Part shown: positions 24,010 to 32,009 of the stretch, in pieces
How positions within the stretch are numbered: the first letter of the stretch is position 1
How the letters are laid out: the number at the start of each line of letters is the position of its first letter
Source of the DNA: Fluviicola sp.
GTDB lineage: Bacteria; Bacteroidota; Bacteroidia; Flavobacteriales_D; Crocinitomicaceae
Direction: 5' to 3'
Length of the DNA: 64,000 bases
Assembly: GCF_039596395.1 (NCBI RefSeq)
Contig: NZ_JBCNJT010000001.1
Location: 1,089,315-1,153,314, forward strand
Notes under the pieces: generated by a model
Told to the model about the DNA's origin: nothing
Seen by the model: only the letters and a program-made list of their open reading frames with translations
Database searches by the model: none
Made by a program: the position numbers and the translations under genes

Positions 24010-24550
24010 AATATTCGTATTCTTCGTAACCTGACAAATCATCTTCGTCGTAACCATCGCCGAAATCTTCGTCAAAATCATTGAAATCTTCGTCTTCTTC
24101 TTCGCCGAAGAACGCATCATCCTGGATCATTTTTGAATCTTCAGGAGGAGCCGTTCCTACTGCCAATGCTACTTTCGGTTTGTCAACAATTTCTTCGTTG
24201 CGTTCCTGCAATTCGATCAGGAAAATCCACATTCTCAGGAAATCATATACCAAAATGATCTTTTGGTCGGGTGCTTCTATAAAATTACTCAGTTTAGCTT
24301 CCGACATGACACTTGTGATTTCCGTGTCCTCATCGGAATAACTCATATCCATCAAACTGATCTCATGACCTTTGTCCCACTCATCGTTGGACATAAAAAA
24401 TGAACCGATCTCTTGTCCTTCAAAATTGAAAGAATTCAAAATAGCCCGGTAGAAAGACTCAAAGTTATCGTCCTCATTGATGACAATGTCTCTGAATACT
24501 TCCTGATCTTTTTCAGAATCTAATAACACGCGAAATTTTAGCGCACCCAT
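24008..24550 (-). CDS. pRiA4b ORF-3-like / IS1096 passenger-like protein with acidic tail
   Basis: A 180-residue protein. Residues 1-115 follow the plasmid pRiA4b ORF-3 fold: LKFRVLLDSEKDQEVFRDIVINEDDNF-like start, an FYRAILNSFNF helix, FFMSNDEWDKG, and KIILVYDFLRMWIFLIEL. Many Bacteroidota chromosomes carry this type with no transposon around, and none is seen here, so I infer a domesticated housekeeping-type protein. The C-terminal 40 residues are almost all Asp, Glu, Gly and Tyr, which suggests a flexible acidic tail for binding basic partners. Molecular role unknown. Confidence 0.75.
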   Translation of the reverse strand: MGALKFRVLLDSEKDQEVFRDIVINEDDNFESFYRAILNSFNFEGQEIGSFFMSNDEWDKGHEISLMDMSYSDEDTEITSVMSEAKLSNFIEAPDQKIILVYDFLRMWIFLIELQERNEEIVDKPKVALAVGTAPPEDSKMIQDDAFFGEEEDEDFNDFDEDFGDGYDEDDLSGYEEYEY

Positions 24551-24584
24551 GCAGTTGTTTTTTTACAAAGATACTTCAAATTGA

Positions 24585-24663
24585 AAATGTAGAATTGAAA
24601 ATTGAAAAGAAGTTCAATTGTTCAAAAGGTTCAAAAAGGTTAAAAGTTCAATTTTTTGAATGA
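24585..24663. repeat. GTTCAA/AAAGGTT-rich intergenic tract
   Basis: Short variants of AATTGAAAATTGAAAAG, GTTCAA and AAAAGGTTCAA are repeated in this AT-rich gap, which lies upstream of the pRiA4b-like gene and downstream of the CCA-type gene. Similar GTTCAA/TTGAAC-rich tracts are at 43281-43430, 59253-59300 and around 5300. Confidence 0.55.
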
Positions 24664-26088
24664 TTAACCTTTTTGGACAGTCAACCCGAGCTCTTCGCCG
24701 ATTTGCAGCATCAAATTTTTTGCCGTTTCGAAATCGTTGGGGATTTCTCCTTCCAGGATGGCTTCTTTGATGCGGTTTTTGATTGTTCCGATCTCACCGC
24801 AAGGTCCAATATTAAAGGTCGACATGATCAATTCCCCGGAAATCGGCGGTTGGAAGTTCCTTACATGGTCTTTTTCTTCAACCGCTTTCAACTTCTCTAC
24901 TACCAGTTCGAAATTTCTCTTGTATTTCTTGACTTTGAATTCGTTTTTAGAGGTGATATCCGCATTGCACAAAGTCATCAGGTCGTCGATATCGTCGCCG
25001 GCTTCAAAAAGCAACCGTCTTACTGCCGAGTCAGTCACATTGCTTTTTACCAGTGCGATCGGCCTCAAATGAAGTCGAACCAGTTTCTGCACATACTTCA
25101 TTTTATGGTCAAGCGGAAGTCGTAACCTTGCAAAGATTTTCGGAACCATTCTGGCTCCCAATTCTTCGTGTCCGTGAAAGGTCCAGCCAACCTGGGAATC
25201 AAACCGTTTGGTAGGTGGTTTTGCAATATCGTGCAGAATAGCGCTCCATCTCAGCCATAAATTATCGGAATGCAGCGCCACATTATCCAATACTTCCAGT
25301 GTGTGGTAAAAATTGTCTTTATGGCTTTTCCCGTCACGTGTTTCCACTCCATGCAAAGCAATCATTTCCGGGAAAAACTGGTGAAGCAATTTCGTGGAGT
25401 TCAACAACTCGAATCCTCTGGATGGTTTTTTCGCCAGGATGATCTTGTTCAACTCATCCATGATGCGCTCTTTTGAAATAATTTCCAGTCGGGACGCATT
25501 TTCAAGAATGGATTTCAAACTACTCATTTCAATCTGGAAATCCAGCTGTGTAGCAAAACGGATTGCACGCATCATACGTAAAGGATCATCCGAATAGGTG
25601 GTATCTGGATCAAGCGGTGTGCGAAGGATTCCTTTGTCCAAATCGCCCAATCCATTGAACGGATCGACCAGGTTTCCGAAAGTTTCTTCCCGCAGGTCAA
25701 GTGCCAGTGCATTGATGGTGAAATCGCGTCTTTTCTGATCATCGCTTAGTGTTCCGTCTTCCACAATGGGTTTTCTGGAATCGCGTTGATAAGATTCTTT
25801 TCGCGCTCCGACAAATTCCACGTCCAGGTCTTTATAATTGAATTGCGCTGTTCCAAAGTTCTTAAAGAGATTGACTTTTTTCACGCGCAATTTTTCCCCG
25901 GCGGCTTCTGCCAGTTCCATCCCGTTGCCTACGACCACAATGTCAATATCCTTGGAAGGCCTGTCCAGCAGCAAATCCCGCACAAATCCACCGATTACGT
26001 AAGCCTCTAGGCCTTTTTCGGAAATGATCTGTGAAACAACCTTAAAAACAGGATGTTTGAGTTTATGAGCGAAATTTTCTGTTTGCAT
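24664..26088 (-). CDS. cca: CCA tRNA nucleotidyltransferase / poly(A) polymerase family with HD domain
   Basis: A 474-residue class II nucleotidyltransferase. The head domain has GGFVRDLLLDRPSKDIDIV (residues 32-51, the GxxxR and DxD motifs for Mg), then FTINALALDL and the RRDFT element. The neck domain around 160-230 includes EDDPLRMMRAIRFA-type sequence (DDPLRMMRAIRFATQL). A HD domain (LHDIAKPP, near 290) follows. Full-length bacterial CCA-adding enzymes with HD domains look like this, although adenylating-only enzymes cannot be excluded by sequence alone. It has a TAACTTTG element close to the ATG. Confidence 0.9.
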   Translation of the reverse strand: MQTENFAHKLKHPVFKVVSQIISEKGLEAYVIGGFVRDLLLDRPSKDIDIVVVGNGMELAEAAGEKLRVKKVNLFKNFGTAQFNYKDLDVEFVGARKESYQRDSRKPIVEDGTLSDDQKRRDFTINALALDLREETFGNLVDPFNGLGDLDKGILRTPLDPDTTYSDDPLRMMRAIRFATQLDFQIEMSSLKSILENASRLEIISKERIMDELNKIILAKKPSRGFELLNSTKLLHQFFPEMIALHGVETRDGKSHKDNFYHTLEVLDNVALHSDNLWLRWSAILHDIAKPPTKRFDSQVGWTFHGHEELGARMVPKIFARLRLPLDHKMKYVQKLVRLHLRPIALVKSNVTDSAVRRLLFEAGDDIDDLMTLCNADITSKNEFKVKKYKRNFELVVEKLKAVEEKDHVRNFQPPISGELIMSTFNIGPCGEIGTIKNRIKEAILEGEIPNDFETAKNLMLQIGEELGLTVQKG

Positions 26089-26095
26089 GCGGGCG

Positions 26096-26103
26096 CAAAG
26101 TTA
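26096..26103 (-). promoter_or_regulatory. -7 promoter element close to the CCA-type gene start
   Basis: Minus-strand TAACTTTG ends seven bases before the ATG at 26088, so the mRNA leader would be only a few nucleotides. No convincing -33 element is visible. Confidence 0.4.
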
Positions 26104-26118
26104 CTGAATTAACTGTAA

Positions 26119-26676
26119 TCAGCTTCGGATAACTTGTATGGAACTGTCTAATCCGATTTTTATAATTTGCGAAGGAGTTGTAAGTTGTTCGTTCGTTCTT
26201 AATTCCACAATAGCATCAACGCGTTCTTTGATCTTCGGATCGATGGTGCTGAAATTAGTCGGAAAGGGCATTCCGGAAATATTGGCGGATGTTGAAACCA
26301 GTGGTTTGCGAATACTACGGATCAATGAAAGACAGACAGGATCTTTTGTCAGCCTGATACCCACAGAACCATCCTGTGCCAAAACACTCGGAGCCAATCC
26401 CTGTGCGTTCGGATAAATAATCGTCAAAGGTTTATCGGACAAGTCGACCAGGTCATAACAAACATCCGGAAATTCGGGAATGTACTTTTCAATCATCTGA
26501 AAACTGTCGGCCAGCAAAATAAAGCTTTTATCTGCCGGTCGTTCCTTAATCTCCAGAATTCGCTGACAAGCTTCTTCGTTGGTAGCATCACAGCCAATTC
26601 CCCAAATAGTATCCGAAGGATAAAGGATAGTCTTTCCTGTTTTGAGTGCTTCGATGATTGCTGGATCGATAGTCAT
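26119..26676 (-). CDS. L-threonylcarbamoyladenylate synthase (TsaC/Sua5/YrdC family)
   Basis: A 185-residue enzyme that makes threonylcarbamoyl-AMP from threonine, bicarbonate and ATP for the t6A37 modification of ANN-decoding tRNAs. The N-terminal signature TILYPSDTIWGIGCDATN and later SVGIRL and PLVSTSANISGMP blocks are clear. It is a single-domain short form without the Sua5 C-terminal domain. The reading frame extends to a TTG at 26694, but a TAACTTTG promoter element (26692-26699) overlaps that start, so I use the ATG at 26674-26676. The threonylcarbamoyl transfer subunits (TsaD etc.) are not in the window. Confidence 0.93.
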   Translation of the reverse strand: MTIDPAIIEALKTGKTILYPSDTIWGIGCDATNEEACQRILEIKERPADKSFILLADSFQMIEKYIPEFPDVCYDLVDLSDKPLTIIYPNAQGLAPSVLAQDGSVGIRLTKDPVCLSLIRSIRKPLVSTSANISGMPFPTNFSTIDPKIKERVDAIVELRTNEQLTTPSQIIKIGLDSSIQVIRS

Positions 26677-26691
26677 GAGTTTAATTTTCGG

Positions 26692-26699
26692 CAAAGTTA
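26692..26699 (-). promoter_or_regulatory. -7 promoter element of the threonylcarbamoyl-AMP synthase gene
   Basis: Minus-strand TAACTTTG lies 15 bp upstream of the ATG at 26676 and overlaps the stop of the upstream regulator gene. It decides the start codon by excluding the TTG at 26694. Confidence 0.45.
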
Positions 26700-27035
26700 A
26701 TCGAGAAGACTCAAATGATAGGCTTTTTTGGGTTCGAAATCGAATAATGCTTCCAACTTTTTGTACATCTCTATTTGCTCTTTAGTGATTTCCACACAAA
26801 GTGAATGAGGAGAATAACTTACATTTATTAACCCGGCATCCCAAAGTTTTGTCAAGTGGTCATGAATGGTAGATTTAGATAAACGAAGTCTTTCGGTTAG
26901 TTCTCTATTTGTTAAGTTAGGATGTTTTATGAGTAATTGAACCATTTTAACTCTGCAAGGGTGAGCAAGAGCTCTTCCTGCAAGTGAAATTGAGATTTGT
27001 TTAGGGGTATAAACAAGAGGCTTTAACGTTGGCAT
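26697..27035 (-). CDS. ArsR-type winged-helix transcriptional regulator
   Basis: A regulator of 112 residues from the ATG at 27033-27035. Its helix-turn-helix is readable: LAHPCRVKMVQLLIKHPNLT, NRELTERLRLSKSTIHDHL, LWDAGLINVSYS. This matches the ArsR/SmtB or helix-turn-helix_20 type. No CxC metal site is visible. The frame is open to a TTG at 27140, but that extension is a poly-Phe, Lys-rich string that looks non-coding. It is divergent from the two-component system over a 232-bp gap, which holds the 62-bp repeat copy 2. Confidence 0.8.
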   Translation of the reverse strand: MPTLKPLVYTPKQISISLAGRALAHPCRVKMVQLLIKHPNLTNRELTERLRLSKSTIHDHLTKLWDAGLINVSYSPHSLCVEITKEQIEMYKKLEALFDFEPKKAYHLSLLD

Positions 27036-27130
27036 AACATGATGTAAATTAAATGAATAACAAGTTTTCTTAATTAATTTAGGAAATATTATCGCTTGAA
27101 AAAAGTGTTTTTGGAAAAAAAAGAATTTAA

Positions 27131-27192
27131 GAATTTCCAAATTCGGGTGTTCCCAAAGATACGAACAGATTCAATCTTAATAAATTGATTTA
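27131..27192. repeat. Diverged 62-bp intergenic repeat, copy 2
   Basis: This aligns ungapped with 4334-4395 (about 70 percent by eye). It contains minus-strand TATCTTTG (27154-27161), a possible -7 element for the ArsR-type gene. Confidence 0.5.
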
Positions 27193-27267
27193 CAGTGTGT
27201 TGTTGTTTTAAGATATCCGATTTTCATTCGATTCTTTTTACTAATTTTATCACTCAATCCATTTTCT

Positions 27268-27951
27268 GTGAAAAAAATATTGATTATCGAAGACGATCCG
27301 CAAATTAGTTCACTGGTTCAGAAAGGACTGACGGAAGAGAACTTCGAAACAAAAATTGCCAACAACGGACTAAAAGGATTAGACGAGTTCCATTTTTGGA
27401 ATCCCGATTTGATCATATTGGATATCATGCTTCCGGGACTAAACGGAATGCAGGTTTGTTCCAAGATCCGGGAAACGAGCCAGGTGCCGATTTTAATGCT
27501 TACGGCTCTGGGGACTCCGGAAAATGTTGCACTCGGACTGGATTCCGGGGCGGATGACTATTTGCCTAAACCTTTCAAGTTTATTGAATTAAACGCGCGT
27601 GTCCGTTCTTTACTCAGAAGGATTGAAAATCAAACGGTAACAGCAAGTACGCTTTTTCATTTCGACGATTTGACGATGGATGACGACCGGAAAACAGTTA
27701 CCCGGAATGGAAATCCGATCAGTCTCACTTCGACGGAATATCGGTTATTGTTGCTTTTTATCATGAATCCCCGCAAGGTGTTTTCGCGAATGGATATCTT
27801 GGAGGAAGTTTGGGGAATCGATTTTGAATCCGGGACCAATGTGGTAGATGTTTATGTGAACTACCTGCGAAAAAAACTGATGCAGTTCGGTGGTTCTAAG
27901 CTGATCCATACGGTGATCGGAATGGGATATGTAATGCGAGAGGAGGAATGA
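27268..27951 (+). CDS. OmpR-family response regulator
   Basis: A 227-residue response regulator. The receiver domain (1-115) has the acidic pair EDDP at 8-11, phosphoacceptor Asp52 in LIILDIMLPG, and Lys in PKPFK near 103. The DNA-binding winged helix of the OmpR/PhoB type fills 130-227 (TSTEYRLLLLF, VFSRMDILEEVWG, VYVNYLRKK, IHTVIGMGYVMR). The start is GTG at 27268. It overlaps the histidine kinase gene by four bases, so the two are cotranscribed. Its likely targets include the next transcription unit (see 29359-29392). Confidence 0.94.
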   Translation: MKKILIIEDDPQISSLVQKGLTEENFETKIANNGLKGLDEFHFWNPDLIILDIMLPGLNGMQVCSKIRETSQVPILMLTALGTPENVALGLDSGADDYLPKPFKFIELNARVRSLLRRIENQTVTASTLFHFDDLTMDDDRKTVTRNGNPISLTSTEYRLLLLFIMNPRKVFSRMDILEEVWGIDFESGTNVVDVYVNYLRKKLMQFGGSKLIHTVIGMGYVMREEE

Positions 27952-29315
27952 AAATTCGTGTACGGATCATTTGGTTGCTGAGCAGTACGTTTGCTGTTTT
28001 GATCCTGTTGTTCAGTACGGTTGTTTACGTTCTGTCTTCCAATTACGTTTTCAACGACTTTTACGACCGGCTTGAAACACGTACCAATACAACGATTCGT
28101 ATTGAGCTGGACCATCGGGGAGATAAGGAGTTTGTGAGAGAGTTCAAACAGGAATACCTGGAGAAATTGCCGGATGAAAAAAGCATTGTGGTAGAAGTAA
28201 ACAGGAATAATATGCCGATTCTCAATACGCGCCAGACGAGAGAGGATTCGGGATTTATCCGGAAAGTAATCCGATATAAAACGGCACAGGAACGACATGG
28301 AAATTTGCTGCGTTACGGGAAAATCTATGTTTCGAAGAAGGGAAAAAGCTTCGTGGTCTATACTTCTGCAAGAAACATGTACTATACGAAATACAAGCAT
28401 TACCTGGGCGGATTGCTGATCTCGATGTTTTTTTCGGCGGTTTTCCTGATCATCATAGTTTCCCTGTGGCTATCCAAACGACTCATTAAGCCCATTACTG
28501 ATCTGAGCACAAGTGTTCATCACATTGGTACCGAAAACCTGCATTTCCGGATTGAGAACAAGCAGGAGGGAGACGAACTGGGAGAATTGATCCAAACCAT
28601 GAATAACATGCTGGACCGATTGGAAACCAGTTTCGAAACACAGAATAATTTCATCAGTAATGCATCGCACGAATTAAATACACCGCTGACAAGTATCATC
28701 GGGCAGGCAGATTTAATGCTGAGCAAGGACCGAAGCGTGGAAGATTACAAAACCGCTTTGAATCATATTCTGGAACAGGCCGAGAAGTTGAATAAGAAAA
28801 CAAAGGCTTTGCTGTTCCTGGCTCAAACCGGATTTGACGGAAAGAAAATGACCATTGAGAAATTGCGCATTGACGAGTTGATCTTTGAAACAATAGAGAC
28901 TGTAAACCGCATTATTCCCGGAAACAACATTAAGTTCGACTTCGGTAGTTTGCCTGAAAACCTGGATGCATTGGAAATTAAAGGGAATTCGCAATTACTT
29001 CAGCTGGCTTTGTCGAATGTGCTTTTAAATGCGAGTAAATATTCTGAAAACCAGGATGTGCGTATTTACCTGACGCATACAAAAGAAACGATTTCCATTC
29101 ATGTCCAGGACAATGGAATTGGAATTCCACCGCAGGATTTGGGCCATATTTACGATCCGTTCTTCCGGGCTTCCAACACCAATTCGTTTGAAGGTTATGG
29201 AATCGGGTTACCGCTTACCCGGAATATCATGCGCCAGCATAAAGGCAAAATCATTGTGCATTCGGAAGAAGAAAAGGGAACATTGGTGAGCCTCGTAATT
29301 CCCTATAAATCTTAA
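27948..29315 (+). CDS. Sensor histidine kinase
   Basis: A 455-residue membrane-bound kinase paired with the response regulator just upstream. TM1 is near 7-28, then a periplasmic sensor loop of about 120 residues, and TM2 near 155-178, followed by a HAMP linker. The HisKA box is ASHELNTPLTS with phosphoacceptor His241. The ATPase domain carries NVLLNASKYS (N box), VQDNGIGIPPQ (G1), FFRAS and GYGIGLPLTRN (G2). The AGGAGGA sequence preceding its ATG comes from the response regulator codons and is probably not a ribosome binding site in this phylum. Confidence 0.94.
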   Translation: MKIRVRIIWLLSSTFAVLILLFSTVVYVLSSNYVFNDFYDRLETRTNTTIRIELDHRGDKEFVREFKQEYLEKLPDEKSIVVEVNRNNMPILNTRQTREDSGFIRKVIRYKTAQERHGNLLRYGKIYVSKKGKSFVVYTSARNMYYTKYKHYLGGLLISMFFSAVFLIIIVSLWLSKRLIKPITDLSTSVHHIGTENLHFRIENKQEGDELGELIQTMNNMLDRLETSFETQNNFISNASHELNTPLTSIIGQADLMLSKDRSVEDYKTALNHILEQAEKLNKKTKALLFLAQTGFDGKKMTIEKLRIDELIFETIETVNRIIPGNNIKFDFGSLPENLDALEIKGNSQLLQLALSNVLLNASKYSENQDVRIYLTHTKETISIHVQDNGIGIPPQDLGHIYDPFFRASNTNSFEGYGIGLPLTRNIMRQHKGKIIVHSEEEKGTLVSLVIPYKS

Positions 29316-29358
29316 AGAAACGTTAAAACTAAAATTCTAATCCCGTTTTAATCCGGCT

Positions 29359-29392
29359 CTTATACCGTCCTTATAGTCGTGCTCTACATTTG
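29359..29392 (+). promoter_or_regulatory. Promoter with direct repeat upstream of the UspA/lipocalin/YoaK unit
   Basis: TACATTTG (29385-29392) fits the -7 consensus and lies 16 bp before the ATG at 29409. Immediately upstream two CTTATA boxes (29359-29364 and 29370-29375) form an 11-bp direct repeat, the spacing that OmpR-family regulators usually bind. They sit where the -33 element would be. Confidence 0.45.
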
Positions 29393-29408
29393 TTCAAAAC
29401 AAGCAGAT

Positions 29409-29891
29409 ATGAGCACAACAATTCTTATACCGACAGACTTTAAAGTTTCCTCTTTGGAACCGCTTAAAGCATTATTACAATTCCAATCGGAAGATTCGAT
29501 TAATGTGCTTTTGGTGCACGGGATTTACCTGTCAAATTCCATTTCGGATTTACTCTTTTTTGACCAGAGCGATTTGAAAATTGAAATGGCAGGAAAGGAA
29601 TACCTGACCAAATTGTATGAACTGGAAAAAGAACTCGGACCGAAAGTGTCTTCGATTCAGGTTGTTTTTTTCAGTGGGTTTACGCAAAGTTCGTTCGAAC
29701 AGTTTACAGAAACCAATAAGGTCGATCGGATCATTATTCCATATGAATTAAGTTTCGACTGGTCTCACAAGAAAAGCATGGACGTGATTCCGTTCCTGCA
29801 GAAATCGAAAATTAAAAAACAACTCATTGCCTGGGATACGAACCAGTATTCCAATAAGAACAATCAAATCATTGTCACTTCATTAATATGA
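29409..29891 (+). CDS. Universal stress protein-like (UspA fold) protein
   Basis: The frame opens at 29379, but the ATG at 29409 starts MSTTILIPTDFKVSS, the usual N-terminus of UspA proteins, giving 160 residues. A strand IPTDF, a helix LKALLQFQ, VLLVHGI, and a final PYELSFDW block fit the UspA fold. No clear GxxG-x9-G-S/T ATP-binding motif is visible at the C-terminus, so it may be non-nucleotide-binding. It is first in a unit with a lipocalin-like gene (ATGA overlap) and YoaK. Confidence 0.7.
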   Translation: MSTTILIPTDFKVSSLEPLKALLQFQSEDSINVLLVHGIYLSNSISDLLFFDQSDLKIEMAGKEYLTKLYELEKELGPKVSSIQVVFFSGFTQSSFEQFTETNKVDRIIIPYELSFDWSHKKSMDVIPFLQKSKIKKQLIAWDTNQYSNKNNQIIVTSLI

Positions 29892-30349
29892 AACGGAAAC
29901 TAGTTATATCGGCATGTCTTGCAGTAATCACACTGACTTCATTCGGTTACTATGTCTTCAGTCATTCGGCTTACCCGGAAGTAGCGATAGTAGGAGAGTG
30001 GAAAGAAGTTTCATGGGTATATGACCGGAATAATGTGGATGAAAAGGTGAAGCAGGAAATCGGTGAGGATGAGCGGATTGATATTGCCAACCATTTGGTG
30101 ATCCATGAATTTGAGAACTGGACTTTCAAGAAGAATTACAGTATCAAGCTGCACGAACGGACAGGCAAAGAACATTGGGCGAAATGGCGACTCAAAGACC
30201 GGGGTCGGATCCTTACATTACTCAATAATGACGGAACAACGGAAGCTTATTCGGTTGAATCCCTGAAGAAAAATGAATTGGTACTTCACTTTGATACCGA
30301 TGTCCACGCACGTGGAATAGTGAAGATTACACTCAAAAAAGTAAATTAA
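29888..30349 (+). CDS. Lipocalin-like exported protein, unknown function
   Basis: A 153-residue protein with an N-terminal signal or membrane segment (LVISACLAVITLTSFGYYVFS). The mature part starts with IVGEWKEVSW, a typical lipocalin-like beginning, and has strands (NWTFKKNYSIKLHER, ILTLLNNDGTTEAYSV, LVLHFDTDVHARGIVKITLK) that fit a small beta-barrel. Ligand and role are unknown. Its ATG overlaps the stop of the UspA-like gene, so the two are translated together. Confidence 0.62.
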   Translation: MKRKLVISACLAVITLTSFGYYVFSHSAYPEVAIVGEWKEVSWVYDRNNVDEKVKQEIGEDERIDIANHLVIHEFENWTFKKNYSIKLHERTGKEHWAKWRLKDRGRILTLLNNDGTTEAYSVESLKKNELVLHFDTDVHARGIVKITLKKVN

Positions 30350-30350
30350 G

Positions 30351-31166
30351 ATGTTACGTAGATATAGCAATAGCAGAACATTTCAGGATAATTTAAGATT
30401 AGGAGTTTTCACCGCGCTGATTGCGGGAATGGTGAATTTAGCTTCATTGGTCTTGTTTTATTCCTTTACGTCGAACCTCACGGGGCATTTTGCGATTTTG
30501 ACGCAGGAAATTGCCGATGGAAAATGGTTCCAGATGTTGGTGGTCCTGTTTTGGATCCTTTTGTTCTTTTCAGGAAGTTTCCTGTCGAATAACCTGATTA
30601 TCAACAGCACGAAAAAGAACGCGTTCATCTCGCATAGTATCCCGATGGTGCTGGAAATAGGGTGTTTTATTTTTGTGGGGATTTACGGGCAGTTTTTCTA
30701 TACAGAAACGCTGACCCAAACAGAAATCCTGGTTTCCGTGCTTTTGTGCTCCATGGGGCTTCAAAACGGGTTGACGGCAAGTATTTCCAATTTCCAGGTA
30801 AAGACTACGCATTTAACGGGTTTAACGACCGATCTGGCGCTTCATTTATCCATGCTTACCAAGAAAAAGTACCGCATGAATGTGCAGGTCGTTGAAAAAA
30901 CAAAACTAATGGCTGCCATTATGGGATCGTATGTTGCCGGGGGGATTTTTTCCGGGTTGATCATTCATTATGTGCAATTCCAGGTATTTTATTTCATTTC
31001 AGCGGCGATGCTGGGGGTTTTGGCTTACGATTTTGCGAAGACCTATGTTCCGTTCTTTATGAATAAAAAACAGCATGACGCAACTTTGAAAGCCAGGCTG
31101 GAAAAGCTTCAGAGTTCGATTAAAACAAATACAAGTAAGAAAAACAGTGTGTTGGAGAGTAAGTAA
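30351..31166 (+). CDS. YoaK/DUF1275-family membrane protein
   Basis: A 271-residue inner-membrane protein with about six helices. Near the N-terminus TALIAGMVNLASLVLFYSF and NLTGHFAILTQEI carry the G-x-V-N and T-G features of YoaK proteins; a second TGLTTDLALHLSM lies near 160. The C-terminal 60 residues are soluble and Lys/Asn-rich. Function in bacteria is not established. It is the last gene of the plus-strand unit and its stop abuts the trmD stop with no gap. Confidence 0.87.
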   Translation: MLRRYSNSRTFQDNLRLGVFTALIAGMVNLASLVLFYSFTSNLTGHFAILTQEIADGKWFQMLVVLFWILLFFSGSFLSNNLIINSTKKNAFISHSIPMVLEIGCFIFVGIYGQFFYTETLTQTEILVSVLLCSMGLQNGLTASISNFQVKTTHLTGLTTDLALHLSMLTKKKYRMNVQVVEKTKLMAAIMGSYVAGGIFSGLIIHYVQFQVFYFISAAMLGVLAYDFAKTYVPFFMNKKQHDATLKARLEKLQSSIKTNTSKKNSVLESK

Positions 31167-31859
31167 TTATTCTTCTCCTGTAAACTTTTTATACAAATCA
31201 GGTCGCCGGGTTCGAGTTCGCTCGATGGCCTGCTGTTCTCTCCACTGCTCGATTTTTCCAAAGTCCCCGGATAACAACACTTCGGGGACTTTCCATCCGT
31301 TAAATTCCGGAGGACGTGTGTAAACCGGAGGTGAAAGCAAATCATCCTGGAAACTGTCCGTAAGTGCAGAGGTTTCATCGTTCATAACACCCGGAATCAA
31401 TCTTCCGATACTGTCAACAACCACTGCAGCTGCCAATTCTCCTCCCGTAAGGACGTAAGATCCGATCGAAATTTCCCGGGTAATGTAATGTTCGCGAATG
31501 CGTTCGTCGACACCTTTGTAATGCCCGCAAAGAATCATGATATTTTCTTTTAAACTCCAGGAATTGCTGTGTCTTTGCTCCAGTAATTCTCCGTCGGGAG
31601 TCATATAAATGATCTCGTCGTAGTGGCGTTCTGCTTTCAATTTCTCTATCAATGTCACAATCGGCTGAATGGCCATAACCATTCCTGCACCGCCGCCATA
31701 CTGGTAGTCGTCTACGTTCCGGTGTTTGTCTGTCGAATAATCACGGATGTTGTGAACATGGATTTCCAGTAATCCGCGTTCCTGGGCACGTTTCATCATG
31801 GAAACGTTGAACGGGCCTTCTAAAAGTTCCGGAAGAATGGTAAGAATATCGAATCGCAT
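31167..31859 (-). CDS. trmD: tRNA (guanine37-N1)-methyltransferase
   Basis: A 230-residue SPOUT-class enzyme that methylates G37 of tRNAs with SAM and prevents frameshifting. The N-terminal [16 protein letters not shown], a GAGMVM block, [23 protein letters not shown] and [13 protein letters not shown] are diagnostic, including the trefoil-knot SAM site. The length is right. It stands alone on the minus strand, not with rpsP-rimM-rplS as in Proteobacteria. The TAACTTTG element lies four bases before its ATG. Confidence 0.96.
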   Translation of the reverse strand: MRFDILTILPELLEGPFNVSMMKRAQERGLLEIHVHNIRDYSTDKHRNVDDYQYGGGAGMVMAIQPIVTLIEKLKAERHYDEIIYMTPDGELLEQRHSNSWSLKENIMILCGHYKGVDERIREHYITREISIGSYVLTGGELAAAVVVDSIGRLIPGVMNDETSALTDSFQDDLLSPPVYTRPPEFNGWKVPEVLLSGDFGKIEQWREQQAIERTRTRRPDLYKKFTGEE

Positions 31860-31863
31860 GCCG

Positions 31864-31871
31864 CAAAGTTA
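31864..31871 (-). promoter_or_regulatory. -7 promoter element of trmD
   Basis: Minus-strand TAACTTTG is followed by CGGC and the trmD ATG, so the transcript should be leaderless or nearly so. The -33 region is not clear. Confidence 0.4.
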
Positions 31872-32009
31872 GTCAAATTCATCCGATCACTTCTTTTTAC
31901 CTGCTTTGAAATAGGCGAACTGAAAAATTGCGAAAAAAAGACCTGAAAATAAGCAGATTGACTATATTCGCTGCCTGATTGTTACTAGTTACGAAACCAA
32001 ATTATTCAC

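Noticed and set aside
24008-24550. IS1096 element
   Set aside because: Only the passenger-like protein fold is present; no transposase or terminal repeats are seen.
27941-27947. AGGAGGA before the histidine kinase ATG as a ribosome binding site
   Set aside because: It is made of response-regulator codons, and Bacteroidota rarely use Shine-Dalgarno sites; overlap coupling explains translation.
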